DNA of 55,694 bases from Streptomyces sp. NRRL WC-3742. Lineage in GTDB: Bacteria > Actinomycetota > Actinomycetes > Streptomycetales > Streptomycetaceae. Location of the stretch: NCBI RefSeq assembly GCF_000720635.1, contig NZ_JOCF01000054.1, positions 1 through 55,694 of the forward strand, written 5' to 3'. Both the position numbers and the translations under genes were made by a program. Positions 35,356-43,284 of the stretch are shown piece after piece (positions within the stretch are counted from its first letter, which is position 1; each line of letters opens with the position of its first letter). The notes beneath the pieces are model-generated. The model did no database searches. It worked only from the letters and a program-made list of their open reading frames with translations, and had not been told where the DNA came from.

Positions 35356-35541
35356 CTGAGTGACGCTGCCACGGACGCCGAGAGCTTCGTCCAGGCGCTG
35401 GCGTCCCTGGGCATCGACCATGCGGCCCTCCTTCGAGAGGGAGGTGATCACTACCTGGTCGTCACCCGGTGCCCGGGAAGCAGGCGCTTCGCACCGGAAC
35501 TCGACTTCTGCCAGCACATCATGAACCGCCCGACACCGTGA
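35356..35541 (+). other. Possible small ORF without a standard start
   Basis: A frame encodes about 61 residues, LSDAATDAESFVQALASLGI then DHAALLREGGDHYLVVTRCP and a tail ending HIMNRPTP. It looks protein-like, but begins only with CTG and lacks a ribosome site. It may be a degraded gene end. Low confidence. Confidence 0.3.
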
Positions 35542-35730
35542 GCGCCGCCTGTCGGCTTCCGGCCGCACCGCCTGTGCGAACTCACGCAGGTCCCTGACCG
35601 GTATGGAGTCACCATGGGTTCGGAGGCCGACCAGAACACCCACCACGCGGTCCGACACACAACACAGCCACGCTCCCCGTGACCGCAGCGGCGGTGATGG
35701 CCCTTCGCCCCGATCGATTAGCCTGAGGCG

Positions 35731-36276
35731 ATGGATCTGAGGCTCGCGTACCGGACCGCCGAATCGCTGCTCGCGGGCATCCCGCTTCGTTGGGCGCACT
35801 CCCGCCAAGTCCTTGAGCAGGCCCGAGTTCTGGCGCCGATACTCGGCACGGACGCCGACCTGGTCGCGGTCGCTGCGGTCCTTCACGATGTCGGCTACGC
35901 AGCCTCCGTCGTCGACACCGGGCAGCACATGATCGACGGCGCACGGTACCTGAGCCGCGTCGGCCTCGATCCGATGGTCTGCTCCCTCGTCGCCTATCAC
36001 TCCTCATCGGAATGGGAGGCAGCCGAGCTGGGTCTGACCGCCGAGCTTGCGGAGTTCCGCCGACCGCAGGCGGAATTGCTGGAGGCGATCACCTACTGCG
36101 ATCTCACCAGCAGCCCCAACGGCACCGTGGTCGACCCCGTCTCGAGGCTCGACGAGGTGCTTCGGCGCTACGGCACGGAGCACGTCGTTCATCGTGCCGT
36201 GTCAGCGGCCAGGCCCGCACTGCTGACGATGGCCGACCACGTGGCGAAGCGACTCGCCGAGGTCGGTAGCCCCTGA
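35731..36276 (+). CDS. HD-domain metal-dependent phosphohydrolase (copy 2)
   Basis: A 181-residue paralogue of the gene at 10579, with VAAVLHDVGYAASVVDTGQH unchanged and most differences conservative (for example ELAEFRRPQAELLEAITYCD). HD metal ligands are kept. It is convergent with the NUDIX gene. The substrate is unknown; association with a NUDIX hydrolase suggests nucleotide or nucleotide-sugar turnover. Confidence 0.8.
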   Translation: MDLRLAYRTAESLLAGIPLRWAHSRQVLEQARVLAPILGTDADLVAVAAVLHDVGYAASVVDTGQHMIDGARYLSRVGLDPMVCSLVAYHSSSEWEAAELGLTAELAEFRRPQAELLEAITYCDLTSSPNGTVVDPVSRLDEVLRRYGTEHVVHRAVSAARPALLTMADHVAKRLAEVGSP

Positions 36277-36747
36277 TCAGCCGATGTAGGGGGCCGCCTC
36301 GTTCCGGAAGCCGTGAGCGAGGCGGAGCCTGGTCGTCGGGGCGATGTCCAACGTCTCCAGTTCCTCACGCGGAACCCAGCGGACCGCGAAGGACTCAGAA
36401 CTCGCGGTCAGTTCGCCGCCTACCGGTGTCGCCCGGAAGCACAGGGAGAACTCCTGCCGGACCTCCCCGTCCGAAAACTCGATCACGTGACCGGGGTCGC
36501 TGTAGGTACCGACGAGGCCGGTGACCTCGACCTCGATCCCCGTCTCCTCCAGGACCTCGCGCACGACGGCTCCCGGGAGGTTCTCACCGATCTCCAGGAC
36601 TCCTCCGGGCATCCCCCAGCGGCCGTTGTCGGAGCGCCTTTCGAGGAGGAGTTCTCCTTGGTCGTTCACCACGAAGGCGGTGACGGCGGGGACGATCCGC
36701 TGGGCCTTCGGGGCGCCAGGGTCGTCGAAGTAGTCGTTACGGCTCAC
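36277..36747 (-). CDS. NUDIX hydrolase (copy 2)
   Basis: A 156-residue protein from GTG 36747 that overlaps the regulator stop (GTGA). The NUDIX box GGVLEIGENLPGAVVREVLE plus ETG is complete. Compared with copy 1 the most visible changes are near the C-terminus (ATPVGGELTASSESFAVRWV). It is co-transcribed behind the regulator, so it is likely under the same control. Confidence 0.85.
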   Translation of the reverse strand: MSRNDYFDDPGAPKAQRIVPAVTAFVVNDQGELLLERRSDNGRWGMPGGVLEIGENLPGAVVREVLEETGIEVEVTGLVGTYSDPGHVIEFSDGEVRQEFSLCFRATPVGGELTASSESFAVRWVPREELETLDIAPTTRLRLAHGFRNEAAPYIG

Positions 36748-37493
36748 GATGCCTGCCTCGGTAGGGGAACAGCGCTCGCCCAGACCTTCTCGAAGCTGTG
36801 CTGGTAGGTCAAGACGAGCTGGGCGCCGGCGACTCGCTTCAGGTGGAGCACCGGTGTGAGCGGAGCGCTGACGCCGTAGATCTGCGTGTTGACGAGCATG
36901 TCGTCGTCGAACCTGTAGAGGGAGTTGTGCAGCGTGGACGTGTGCGAGCGGAACTCGATGCCGGGTGTGCCGTAGAGCGGACGGTAGAGCTTCATCACCT
37001 CGCGTACCTTGTACGCGACGCCCTCGCCGATCTCCTCCTCCTCGCCTCGGCGCGCGATCTCGGGACTGTCCGGATCCCCGAGCAGCATGCGGATGCGGAC
37101 TCCCGAGCGGGCCCGTTCGGTGATTGTCCGGTGCCATCGCGGGTTCTCGGCAAGATGGACGCCGGCGTGGACGAGGACCCCGATCTCGGTCGTGGCCCGC
37201 TCGGCGAACTGCAGCCACAACTCCGGCGGCACGGAGGAGCGGTGCGGGTAGATGTGGACGATCTCGGCGTCGGCCTCGTCCACGCGTTGGGTCTCGGACT
37301 TCGCGTCCGGCCAGAGGTAGTCCTCGTCTATCTGCAGCTTGGCCGCAGCCGCCTGCCGGTGTCGCCGGTACGGCTCACGGTTCTTGAGGATCCAGCGCTC
37401 CACCGTCTTGGCGTCCACTCCGCAGTGCTCTGCCAGATCCTGCTCGGTGACCCCACGAATGACGAGGGCCGACCGGAGGCGTTCGTTCGCCAT
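36744..37493 (-). CDS. HTH regulator with DUF5919-type effector domain
   Basis: A 249-residue protein from ATG 37493. Residues 1-50 are a helix-turn-helix (VTEQDLAEHCGVDAKTVERW). The C-terminal 190 residues (VHIYPHRSSVPPELWLQFAE ... RMLLGDPDSPEIARRGEEEE ... EFRSHTSTLHNSLYRFDDDM) are the DUF5919-type domain, which resembles the phospholipase-D fold. It lies upstream of, and divergent from, the biosynthetic operon, so it may regulate that operon, itself, or both. The repeated GGGACGT boxes at 37510-37568 are a candidate binding site. Confidence 0.75.
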   Translation of the reverse strand: MANERLRSALVIRGVTEQDLAEHCGVDAKTVERWILKNREPYRRHRQAAAAKLQIDEDYLWPDAKSETQRVDEADAEIVHIYPHRSSVPPELWLQFAERATTEIGVLVHAGVHLAENPRWHRTITERARSGVRIRMLLGDPDSPEIARRGEEEEIGEGVAYKVREVMKLYRPLYGTPGIEFRSHTSTLHNSLYRFDDDMLVNTQIYGVSAPLTPVLHLKRVAGAQLVLTYQHSFEKVWASAVPLPRQAS

Positions 37494-37509
37494 GCACGAG
37501 CTCCCGGGT

Positions 37510-37568
37510 GGGACGTCTTGGGACGTACTGGAGCCTCTTGACGGTACCGAGGACGTCCCGAGACGTCC
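37510..37568. promoter_or_regulatory. Candidate operator, inverted pairs of GGGACGT boxes
   Basis: GGGACGT occurs at 37510 and 37520 on the plus strand. On the opposite strand 37568-37551 reads GGACGTCTCGGGACGTCC, again with 10-bp spacing. The two pairs face each other around TTGACGGTACC. It lies 17 bp upstream of the regulator start, in the divergent region, so autoregulation is plausible. Confidence 0.5.
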
Positions 37569-37676
37569 AGCTCAGGTCTGATCATGTCCCCTACCGCCGA
37601 GGCATTCTGAGTTCCCGCCAGTTCCCCGGTAGCACCGGCCGAGCTGGAATCGCCCGCTCATCTGCGGAGACTCACC

Positions 37677-37949
37677 ATGAACCTGCCTTCTCTCAGCGCC
37701 ACCGCCGCCGTTCGGCGTAACGACCGCACGACGATCCGGGACCAGGACGAGGGACGCGGACCGCGCCACCGCGGAGCCCGCGCCGACCGCGTGGACGCCG
37801 TCCTCGAAGCGGGCTGGCTGGCCGGGAACCTCCTGGTCCTGACCCTGCTGGGCCTGCTCGTCGACCAGCAGCTGAACAGGGCGGAGGATCACGCTCCGCT
37901 CCTCACTTCAAGCGTGCCCGACGCCTCGTTCGCCCGCGCGACCACCTGA
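37677..37949 (+). CDS. Small protein with one hydrophobic segment
   Basis: A 90-residue frame from ATG 37677, eight bases after CGGAG. The first 40 residues are basic and polar (RRNDRTTIRDQDEGRGPRHR). Residues about 46-63 are hydrophobic (AGWLAGNLLVLTLLGLLV). The tail is short and polar. It lies between the operator and the radical SAM gene, 136 bp before it. It could be a membrane protein or a peptide belonging to the operon. No family recognised. Confidence 0.45.
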   Translation: MNLPSLSATAAVRRNDRTTIRDQDEGRGPRHRGARADRVDAVLEAGWLAGNLLVLTLLGLLVDQQLNRAEDHAPLLTSSVPDASFARATT

Positions 37950-38085
37950 CCAGGCCGCTTCCCATCGCCGGGGTCTCACTGCATGCCGAGCCTACCTGCG
38001 ATCACGTCTGCCTTCACTCCATCCCCTCTCCGACCTGCCAACCGTTCGCGAAGACACACTTCGCTCCGCCCGAAGGAAGGCGCAC

Positions 38086-40245
38086 ATGAACGTCAGGTCC
38101 CGTACCGGGCCGTCGCACCCGATTGCGCTGGAAGGGCTCCGCCAGGCACTTCGCCTCGCCGTTCCGGGCATCGACGACTTCGTCGCCGACGAGACGGACC
38201 TCCTCCTCATCGAGCCGCCCGCGCTCCGCGACCACCTCAAGACCCATCTCCACGACGACGTCGGCCAAGTTCGCGTGGCCGGGACACTCGACCGTCGCCT
38301 CGTCCTCATCGAGAGGCGGGACGGCCGATGGGTCGTTGCCGACCTCTCCGGCCAACCACACAGCAGCCGCACGTGGCCGACCCGGCTCGACGGTCACCTC
38401 AGGCTGGACGACGTCTCGTCCTGGCTGACGCTCGCGGACCTCGACGATGTCGCCGCACACCACTTCGCCAGGCCCGCTCTCACCCTGGCCGCGCTCTATC
38501 GCCCAGAGATCTTTCCCCTCCCCCGCTTCCCTTTGGGCATCTCTGACGTGGCGCGCGCCGCACGTTCGACCCTAGCCGGTGAAGTCCGCCTGCTCGACAT
38601 GCAGTTGGGCGTCACCTTGCCGAACCTCATCGACGACGTCACCGGGGAACGGAAGCCGGACATCCTCGGCATCTCGGCCACCTTCGGGCAGCACGACCTC
38701 ATGATCGACCTGTTGGACGCCGTCTACCAATTGCCCACTCCGCCCTTGGTGGTGGCCGGAGGCAGCCTGACCATCCGCAACGAAGCACTCCTCCTTCACC
38801 GCTACCCGGAGCTGCTGATCGCCCGCGGTGCCGGCGAGGCAACCATCCAGGACGTCCTGGCGCACTGGCACGGCGAGATCCGAATGGAGGAGATCCGCGG
38901 GATCGGCTACACCGGAAGCGCCCGCGGCAACGCCCTCGGGATCCGCCGCCACCGAACGGCGACCCTTCCCAACCGCGCCCAGACCGACATCCTGCCGGAG
39001 CTCGACCTCCTGCCTGCCACGTTCGCGGCGGGCGGCGTCGCCCAGTTGGAGAACTCCCGGGGCTGCAAGAGCGCCTGCTCGTTCTGTCCGCGCGGGCACA
39101 AGGGCCAGTGGTCCGGTGCCCAGGCCACCGCCTTCCCCTGGGTCCTCGGCGAGATGAGCCAGGTCTTCGACCGGTTCCCCGACGTGTCCCGCACCATCTA
39201 CTGCGTCGACGAGGAGTTCATCGGAGGCGGACCGGGCGTCGTCTCCAGAGCCCTCGACCTGGCGCACACCTTCCGCGATGCCGGCTTCCAGTGGGAGACG
39301 AGCTGCCGGATCGAGCAGGTCGTCCACCCCGAGCAGAACACAGGCTGGCACCTGGAGCGGGCCGCGATGTGGCGCAAGCTCGTCGAACTCGGCCTGCGGC
39401 GCTGCCTGTTCGGCGTCGAGTCCGGGGTGGACTCGATCCTCACGCGGTTCAACAAGGACACCACCGCCGAGCAGAACGCGCTCGCGATCCCCACCCTGTC
39501 GGCACTCGGCGTGCCGACCCGGCTGACGTACATCACCTTCGACCAGCTCATGAGCGCTGCCGAACTCCGGCAGACCTACGAGTTCCAGGGCCGGACGGAC
39601 TTACTTCTCCGTCCTCTTCCGCACCTGCCGGTCGAGGAGATCGTCGCAGGCGTACGCGACCCGGACTTCGTCGCCGAGCACGCAGCGGGCCGCCCCTTGC
39701 ACAGCGGGATCTCCTACATGCTCGTCAGCATGGAGTGCCTGATCGGCGCCGCCTACACCAAGATGGCGGAGGCCGAGGGGCTGACCGGTGAGGTACGGCC
39801 CTCGATGGGCCGGGTGGACGCCAGGTTCCTCGACTGGCGCATCGGGGTCGCCAGTGACTGGGCCCAGCGGTGGATAGACCGGTCGTTCCCGCTGGACTAC
39901 ACGCTCAAGTCGTTGGAGAAGACCCTCGACGGAGCGCCCCGGCACGCCGTTCGCTCCGCCCGCTCGGTCCTCAAGGACGCCGCCTACACAGTGCTGGGCC
40001 GGATGCTGGCCGAGATCGACGCCGCTGACCCGGACCGGCGGGACACCGCCGCCATGGCCATCCGTCTTCGAGCGGCGCTCGACGCCGAGATCGCTTCGCT
40101 GCTGGAGCGCATGGCTCCCGAACTGCACGAAGTCACCTCCGTCCTGTCTCCCGACAAGACGGAGATCCTCCGGACGCAGCACGAGCGCTGGGCCGGTGCC
40201 ACGGGCTGGGAACTCATCAACGCCGCTGACCCCTGCGGGACTTAA
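38086..40245 (+). CDS. B12-binding-type radical SAM enzyme
   Basis: A 719-residue protein from ATG 38086 (GAAGGAAGG upstream). Residues about 170-270 resemble a cobalamin-binding domain (PDILGISATFGQHDLMIDLL, PLVVAGGSLTIRNEALLLHR). The radical SAM cluster site is CKSACSFC (Cys327, 331, 334), followed by PRGHKG and a TIM-barrel region with FVESGVDS-like FGVESGVDSILTRFNKDTT. The first 150 residues are an unrecognised extension. Such enzymes methylate unreactive carbons or rearrange skeletons. It heads a run of coupled genes, so it is the probable signature enzyme of an orphan pathway. Confidence 0.8.
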   Translation: MNVRSRTGPSHPIALEGLRQALRLAVPGIDDFVADETDLLLIEPPALRDHLKTHLHDDVGQVRVAGTLDRRLVLIERRDGRWVVADLSGQPHSSRTWPTRLDGHLRLDDVSSWLTLADLDDVAAHHFARPALTLAALYRPEIFPLPRFPLGISDVARAARSTLAGEVRLLDMQLGVTLPNLIDDVTGERKPDILGISATFGQHDLMIDLLDAVYQLPTPPLVVAGGSLTIRNEALLLHRYPELLIARGAGEATIQDVLAHWHGEIRMEEIRGIGYTGSARGNALGIRRHRTATLPNRAQTDILPELDLLPATFAAGGVAQLENSRGCKSACSFCPRGHKGQWSGAQATAFPWVLGEMSQVFDRFPDVSRTIYCVDEEFIGGGPGVVSRALDLAHTFRDAGFQWETSCRIEQVVHPEQNTGWHLERAAMWRKLVELGLRRCLFGVESGVDSILTRFNKDTTAEQNALAIPTLSALGVPTRLTYITFDQLMSAAELRQTYEFQGRTDLLLRPLPHLPVEEIVAGVRDPDFVAEHAAGRPLHSGISYMLVSMECLIGAAYTKMAEAEGLTGEVRPSMGRVDARFLDWRIGVASDWAQRWIDRSFPLDYTLKSLEKTLDGAPRHAVRSARSVLKDAAYTVLGRMLAEIDAADPDRRDTAAMAIRLRAALDAEIASLLERMAPELHEVTSVLSPDKTEILRTQHERWAGATGWELINAADPCGT

Positions 40246-40274
40246 TCCCGCTGTTCGAGAGAGGAGAGCACACG

Positions 40275-41387
40275 ATGGACGACATCCAGCGTCCTGGGGG
40301 GAGCATGACGCTGCCCGGCGGAACGGTCGTGTCCCGGTTGGGGGTCGGCTGCTGGCCGATCGGCGGGCCGGCCCACAACCTGGATCTGCCGATGGGCTGG
40401 AGCAGCGCCGACGACAAGCAGGCCGTCGCCGGGCTGGAGCGTGCCTTCGCCCTGGGCGCGAACCTCTTCGACACGGCCGACGTCTACGGTCTCGGCCACT
40501 CGGAGCGGCTCATCTGCCTCGCCCTCGGCGGGATTCCGCGCAGGAAGTACGCCCTCACCAGCAAGGTCGGCTACTTCACCGAGCCGAACGCCGCCCACGC
40601 CTACGAGCCCCGCCACATGCGCCGCCGGCTGGAGCACACCCTCACCAACCTGGGCACCGACTACCTGGACGTGTACTCGCTGCACAACGCGAACTTCGGT
40701 CCCGACGACGCCTATCTGTCGGCGGCCGTCGAGGCTCTTCGCAGCTTCCAGGCCGAGGGGCTGATCCGGGCGGTTGGCATGCGGGGGCCGCACCGGTACG
40801 CACCCGAGCGGGTGGGGGTCGCACCCAGCAGCCAGGAGGACAAGCACCAGCGCTTCCGCCGCCACTTCCAGCTGGTGCAGCCCGACGTCCTCGCCGTACG
40901 CGACAACCTGCTCACCCCCCGGTCGTCCACCGGCGGCATCCACGAGTTCGCCGCCGCGTACGGCGTCACCGTCCTGGTCAACAAGCCGCTCGGCCAGGGA
41001 CTGCTAACCGGCAAGCACACGCCGCTCCGCCCACCCACGTTCGGGGACGGGGACCACCGATCGCGCAAGCGCTGGTTCACCGCGCCCGCGCTTAAGATCC
41101 TCGCCCCGTACCTCGACGAGATCAGGGTCCGTTTCGGGCGTACGTCCGACGCCCTCGTGCACGCGGCGCTCGGCTACTGCCTCCAGACCTGGCCCGGGGC
41201 CGGCGTCCTCGTCGGATTCACCACCGTGGAGCAGGTCCAGCAGAACCTCGCCTGCCCGGGCAACTCTCTGGCCGTCGAGGACCTGCTGTTCCTCGCCGAC
41301 GTCGGCAGCCGCGCCCAGCAGGCGCTGAGCAGCACCGGCAAGGTCTTCACGGACGAGTCCGCGGCGATCGGGGAGGTCCGCGCATGA
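40275..41387 (+). CDS. Aldo/keto reductase
   Basis: A 370-residue protein with GAGAGGAG before ATG 40275. The AKR pattern is clear: VSRLGVGCWPIGG, LFDTADVYGLGHSERLI (catalytic Asp and Tyr), ALTSKVGYFT (Lys), DVYSLHNAN (His), and a C-terminal segment for NAD(P)H binding (VLVGFTTVEQVQQNL). All four catalytic residues are present. It likely reduces or epimerises a carbonyl intermediate. Its stop overlaps the next ATG. Confidence 0.85.
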   Translation: MDDIQRPGGSMTLPGGTVVSRLGVGCWPIGGPAHNLDLPMGWSSADDKQAVAGLERAFALGANLFDTADVYGLGHSERLICLALGGIPRRKYALTSKVGYFTEPNAAHAYEPRHMRRRLEHTLTNLGTDYLDVYSLHNANFGPDDAYLSAAVEALRSFQAEGLIRAVGMRGPHRYAPERVGVAPSSQEDKHQRFRRHFQLVQPDVLAVRDNLLTPRSSTGGIHEFAAAYGVTVLVNKPLGQGLLTGKHTPLRPPTFGDGDHRSRKRWFTAPALKILAPYLDEIRVRFGRTSDALVHAALGYCLQTWPGAGVLVGFTTVEQVQQNLACPGNSLAVEDLLFLADVGSRAQQALSSTGKVFTDESAAIGEVRA

Positions 41388-42091
41388 CTCCCGTAGCTGC
41401 CCCGTTCTTCGTGCTGGAGGGACCGGACGGTGCCGGGAAGACCACCCTGGCGCAAGCGCTCGCGGCCGACCTCGCCGACACGGGCCTGGTGCACATCGAC
41501 CGGCGGCAGGTCTCCACCGAATCGGCGTACGCGGCGATGCTGATGGAACCCCTGGCCCGGATGCTGTGGCACAGCGGCGACGCCCGGGACCTGTCCGACA
41601 ACTTCTGGGCCCACCTGCAGGCGAGCTGGTTCACCGCCCACGGGGAGCAGGTCGTGACACCGGCCCTGCTGCGCGGCCCGGTGATCGTCGACGGGTGGTT
41701 CCACAAGCTCTCGTCCAAGCTCGCCGGGCAGGGCTGGAGCCCGGACGAGCTGACGATGCTCTTCGCCCGCGTCCGCGCGCCCGACCACGTCATCCTGCTC
41801 GACGTCGCCCCGGATTTGCTGTGGCAACGGAAGGCGACCCGGCTGCGCCCGGCGGAGCTCGGCATGCACGGCGACTACGGCGAACTCGGCCGTTCCTCCT
41901 TCCTCGCCTACCAGCAGGCCGGTCTCGACCACCTCCGCGCCAGGGCGTCCGCCGACGGCTGGCACGTCCTCCCGGTCGACGGCGCCGAGACCGTTGAGGA
42001 GACCTGCGCCCGACTCGCCCACCTGATCCGCGGCCTGCTCGACCATCCCACCCTCATCACCACCAACTCGCCCGAGGAGAACGCACTGTGA
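41384..42091 (+). CDS. Thymidylate-kinase-like P-loop kinase
   Basis: A 235-residue protein with Walker A GPDGAGKTT near residues 13-21. VILLDVAPDLLWQRKATR (lid region) and a DGWFHKLSSKL segment fit the dTMP-kinase fold. The DRY-type substrate motif of true dTMP kinases is not obvious, and the operon context suggests that it phosphorylates a pathway metabolite rather than dTMP. Starts with an ATGA overlap and ends with a GTGA overlap. Confidence 0.75.
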   Translation: MTPVAAPFFVLEGPDGAGKTTLAQALAADLADTGLVHIDRRQVSTESAYAAMLMEPLARMLWHSGDARDLSDNFWAHLQASWFTAHGEQVVTPALLRGPVIVDGWFHKLSSKLAGQGWSPDELTMLFARVRAPDHVILLDVAPDLLWQRKATRLRPAELGMHGDYGELGRSSFLAYQQAGLDHLRARASADGWHVLPVDGAETVEETCARLAHLIRGLLDHPTLITTNSPEENAL

Positions 42092-43284
42092 GTTCCACCA
42101 TCGACCGATACACCTGGCCGCACGTCGACGACAGCCTGCGCCGCGCCGTCGACCGCCAGCTGGGAGTCTCCCTCTCCGACCGCGACGGTCGGGGCGTGAT
42201 CGGCGGCTTCGAGGCAGAGTTCGCCCAGTTCGTCGGCAGCCGGTACGCCATCGCCTTCTCCTCGGGCACTGCAGCGCTGCACGCCATGTGCGTGGCCGCC
42301 GGGCTCGGCCCGGGCGACGAGATCGTCGCCCCCACCTACACGTTCTTCGCCACGGCGACGCCCTTCGCCTACGAGGGCGTGAGGGTGGTCTTCGCCGACG
42401 CCGACGGGTTCGGCAACCTCGACCCGGCCGACCTGCCGAACCGCCTCACCGAGCGCACGAGGGCCGTGATCGTCACCCACATGTGGGGAAACCCCTGCGA
42501 CATGACGGCCATCGCGGCGTTCTGCCGCGAGAACCGCCTCATGCTCCTGGAGGACTGTTCCCACGCCCACTTCGCGTCCTGGGCCGGGCAGCCGGTCGGC
42601 ACCTTCGGTGCGATGGCCGTCTTCTCCACCAATCAGAAGCCGATCACCACCGGCGAGGGCGGCGTCCTGGTCACCGACGACGACCGCCTGCGCGAACTCG
42701 CGCTGCTGCACGGGCACTACAACAAGCGGTGCTTCCAGGAGATCGACGAGTCCGCCCCGTACTCCGCCTACGCGCTCACCGGGATGGGGCTCAAGTCGCG
42801 GGCAACCACGCTCGGCGCCGCGATCGGCCTCGACCAGCTGGGCAAGGCCGAGCTGATCGAGTCGCGACGGCGGGAGGTCCTCGCGTCCTACGCCGAGGCG
42901 CTGGAGGGCAACCCCGTCGTCTCGCCCGTCCTGGTCGATCCGGAGCGCGGCGAGAACGGTCTGTACGTGGTCGGGCTGCGGTACCGATACGAGACGGCGA
43001 CCGTCACGCTGCACGAATTCGTCGACCGGCTCAACCAGAAGCAGGCCGACTTCGACGTTCCCGGCTCCACGAACGTGATCGCCAACGAACCGCTGTTCCA
43101 CCGCTCGTCGCGCCAGCAGTCGTGGGAGGACGTTCCCGAGGTGGGGCACACCGACTACCCCGGAGCGCAGAGGTTCATCCGCTCGTTCTTCAAGACCCCG
43201 CTGTGGGGCTACCCCGGCGACGCGGCCGCCATCGACCACCACGTCAGCATGCTCGTCGAGATGACGAAGGCGGTCCAGCGGTGA
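42088..43284 (+). CDS. DegT/DnrJ/EryC1/StrS-family aminotransferase
   Basis: A 398-residue PLP enzyme from GTG 42088. It shows FSSGTAALHAMCVAAGLGPG, APTYTFFATATPFAYEGV, LEDCSHAHFASW (PLP-binding Asp) and FSTNQKPITTGEGGVL, where Lys184 should form the Schiff base. These enzymes usually transaminate keto-sugars, sometimes cyclitols or dehydrate them. The lysine is present, so a transaminase is expected. The next gene encodes a formyltransferase-like protein, a pairing known from formamido-sugar pathways. Confidence 0.85.
   Translation: MSSTIDRYTWPHVDDSLRRAVDRQLGVSLSDRDGRGVIGGFEAEFAQFVGSRYAIAFSSGTAALHAMCVAAGLGPGDEIVAPTYTFFATATPFAYEGVRVVFADADGFGNLDPADLPNRLTERTRAVIVTHMWGNPCDMTAIAAFCRENRLMLLEDCSHAHFASWAGQPVGTFGAMAVFSTNQKPITTGEGGVLVTDDDRLRELALLHGHYNKRCFQEIDESAPYSAYALTGMGLKSRATTLGAAIGLDQLGKAELIESRRREVLASYAEALEGNPVVSPVLVDPERGENGLYVVGLRYRYETATVTLHEFVDRLNQKQADFDVPGSTNVIANEPLFHRSSRQQSWEDVPEVGHTDYPGAQRFIRSFFKTPLWGYPGDAAAIDHHVSMLVEMTKAVQR

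Larger units (their letters stand above)
35707..37337. repeat. Right copy of the HD/NUDIX/regulator module (direct repeat)
   Basis: Same length and orientation as 10556-12186. This copy continues into a complete regulator gene, so it is the fuller of the two. The start-to-start distance between copies is 25,151 bp, and they enclose both CRISPR arrays and all cas genes. Confidence 0.85.

Noticed and set aside
10556..37337. Interpreting the direct repeats as a recent duplication or integrative-element att sites
   Set aside because: The copies differ at many silent positions, there is no integrase or tRNA at either edge, and the repeat unit consists of whole genes.
37677..37949. Firm RiPP-precursor call for the small gene next to the radical SAM enzyme
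   Set aside because: No leader/core boundary, no repeated core motif, and the enzyme is a B12-type with small-molecule neighbours rather than a SPASM-type peptide modifier.
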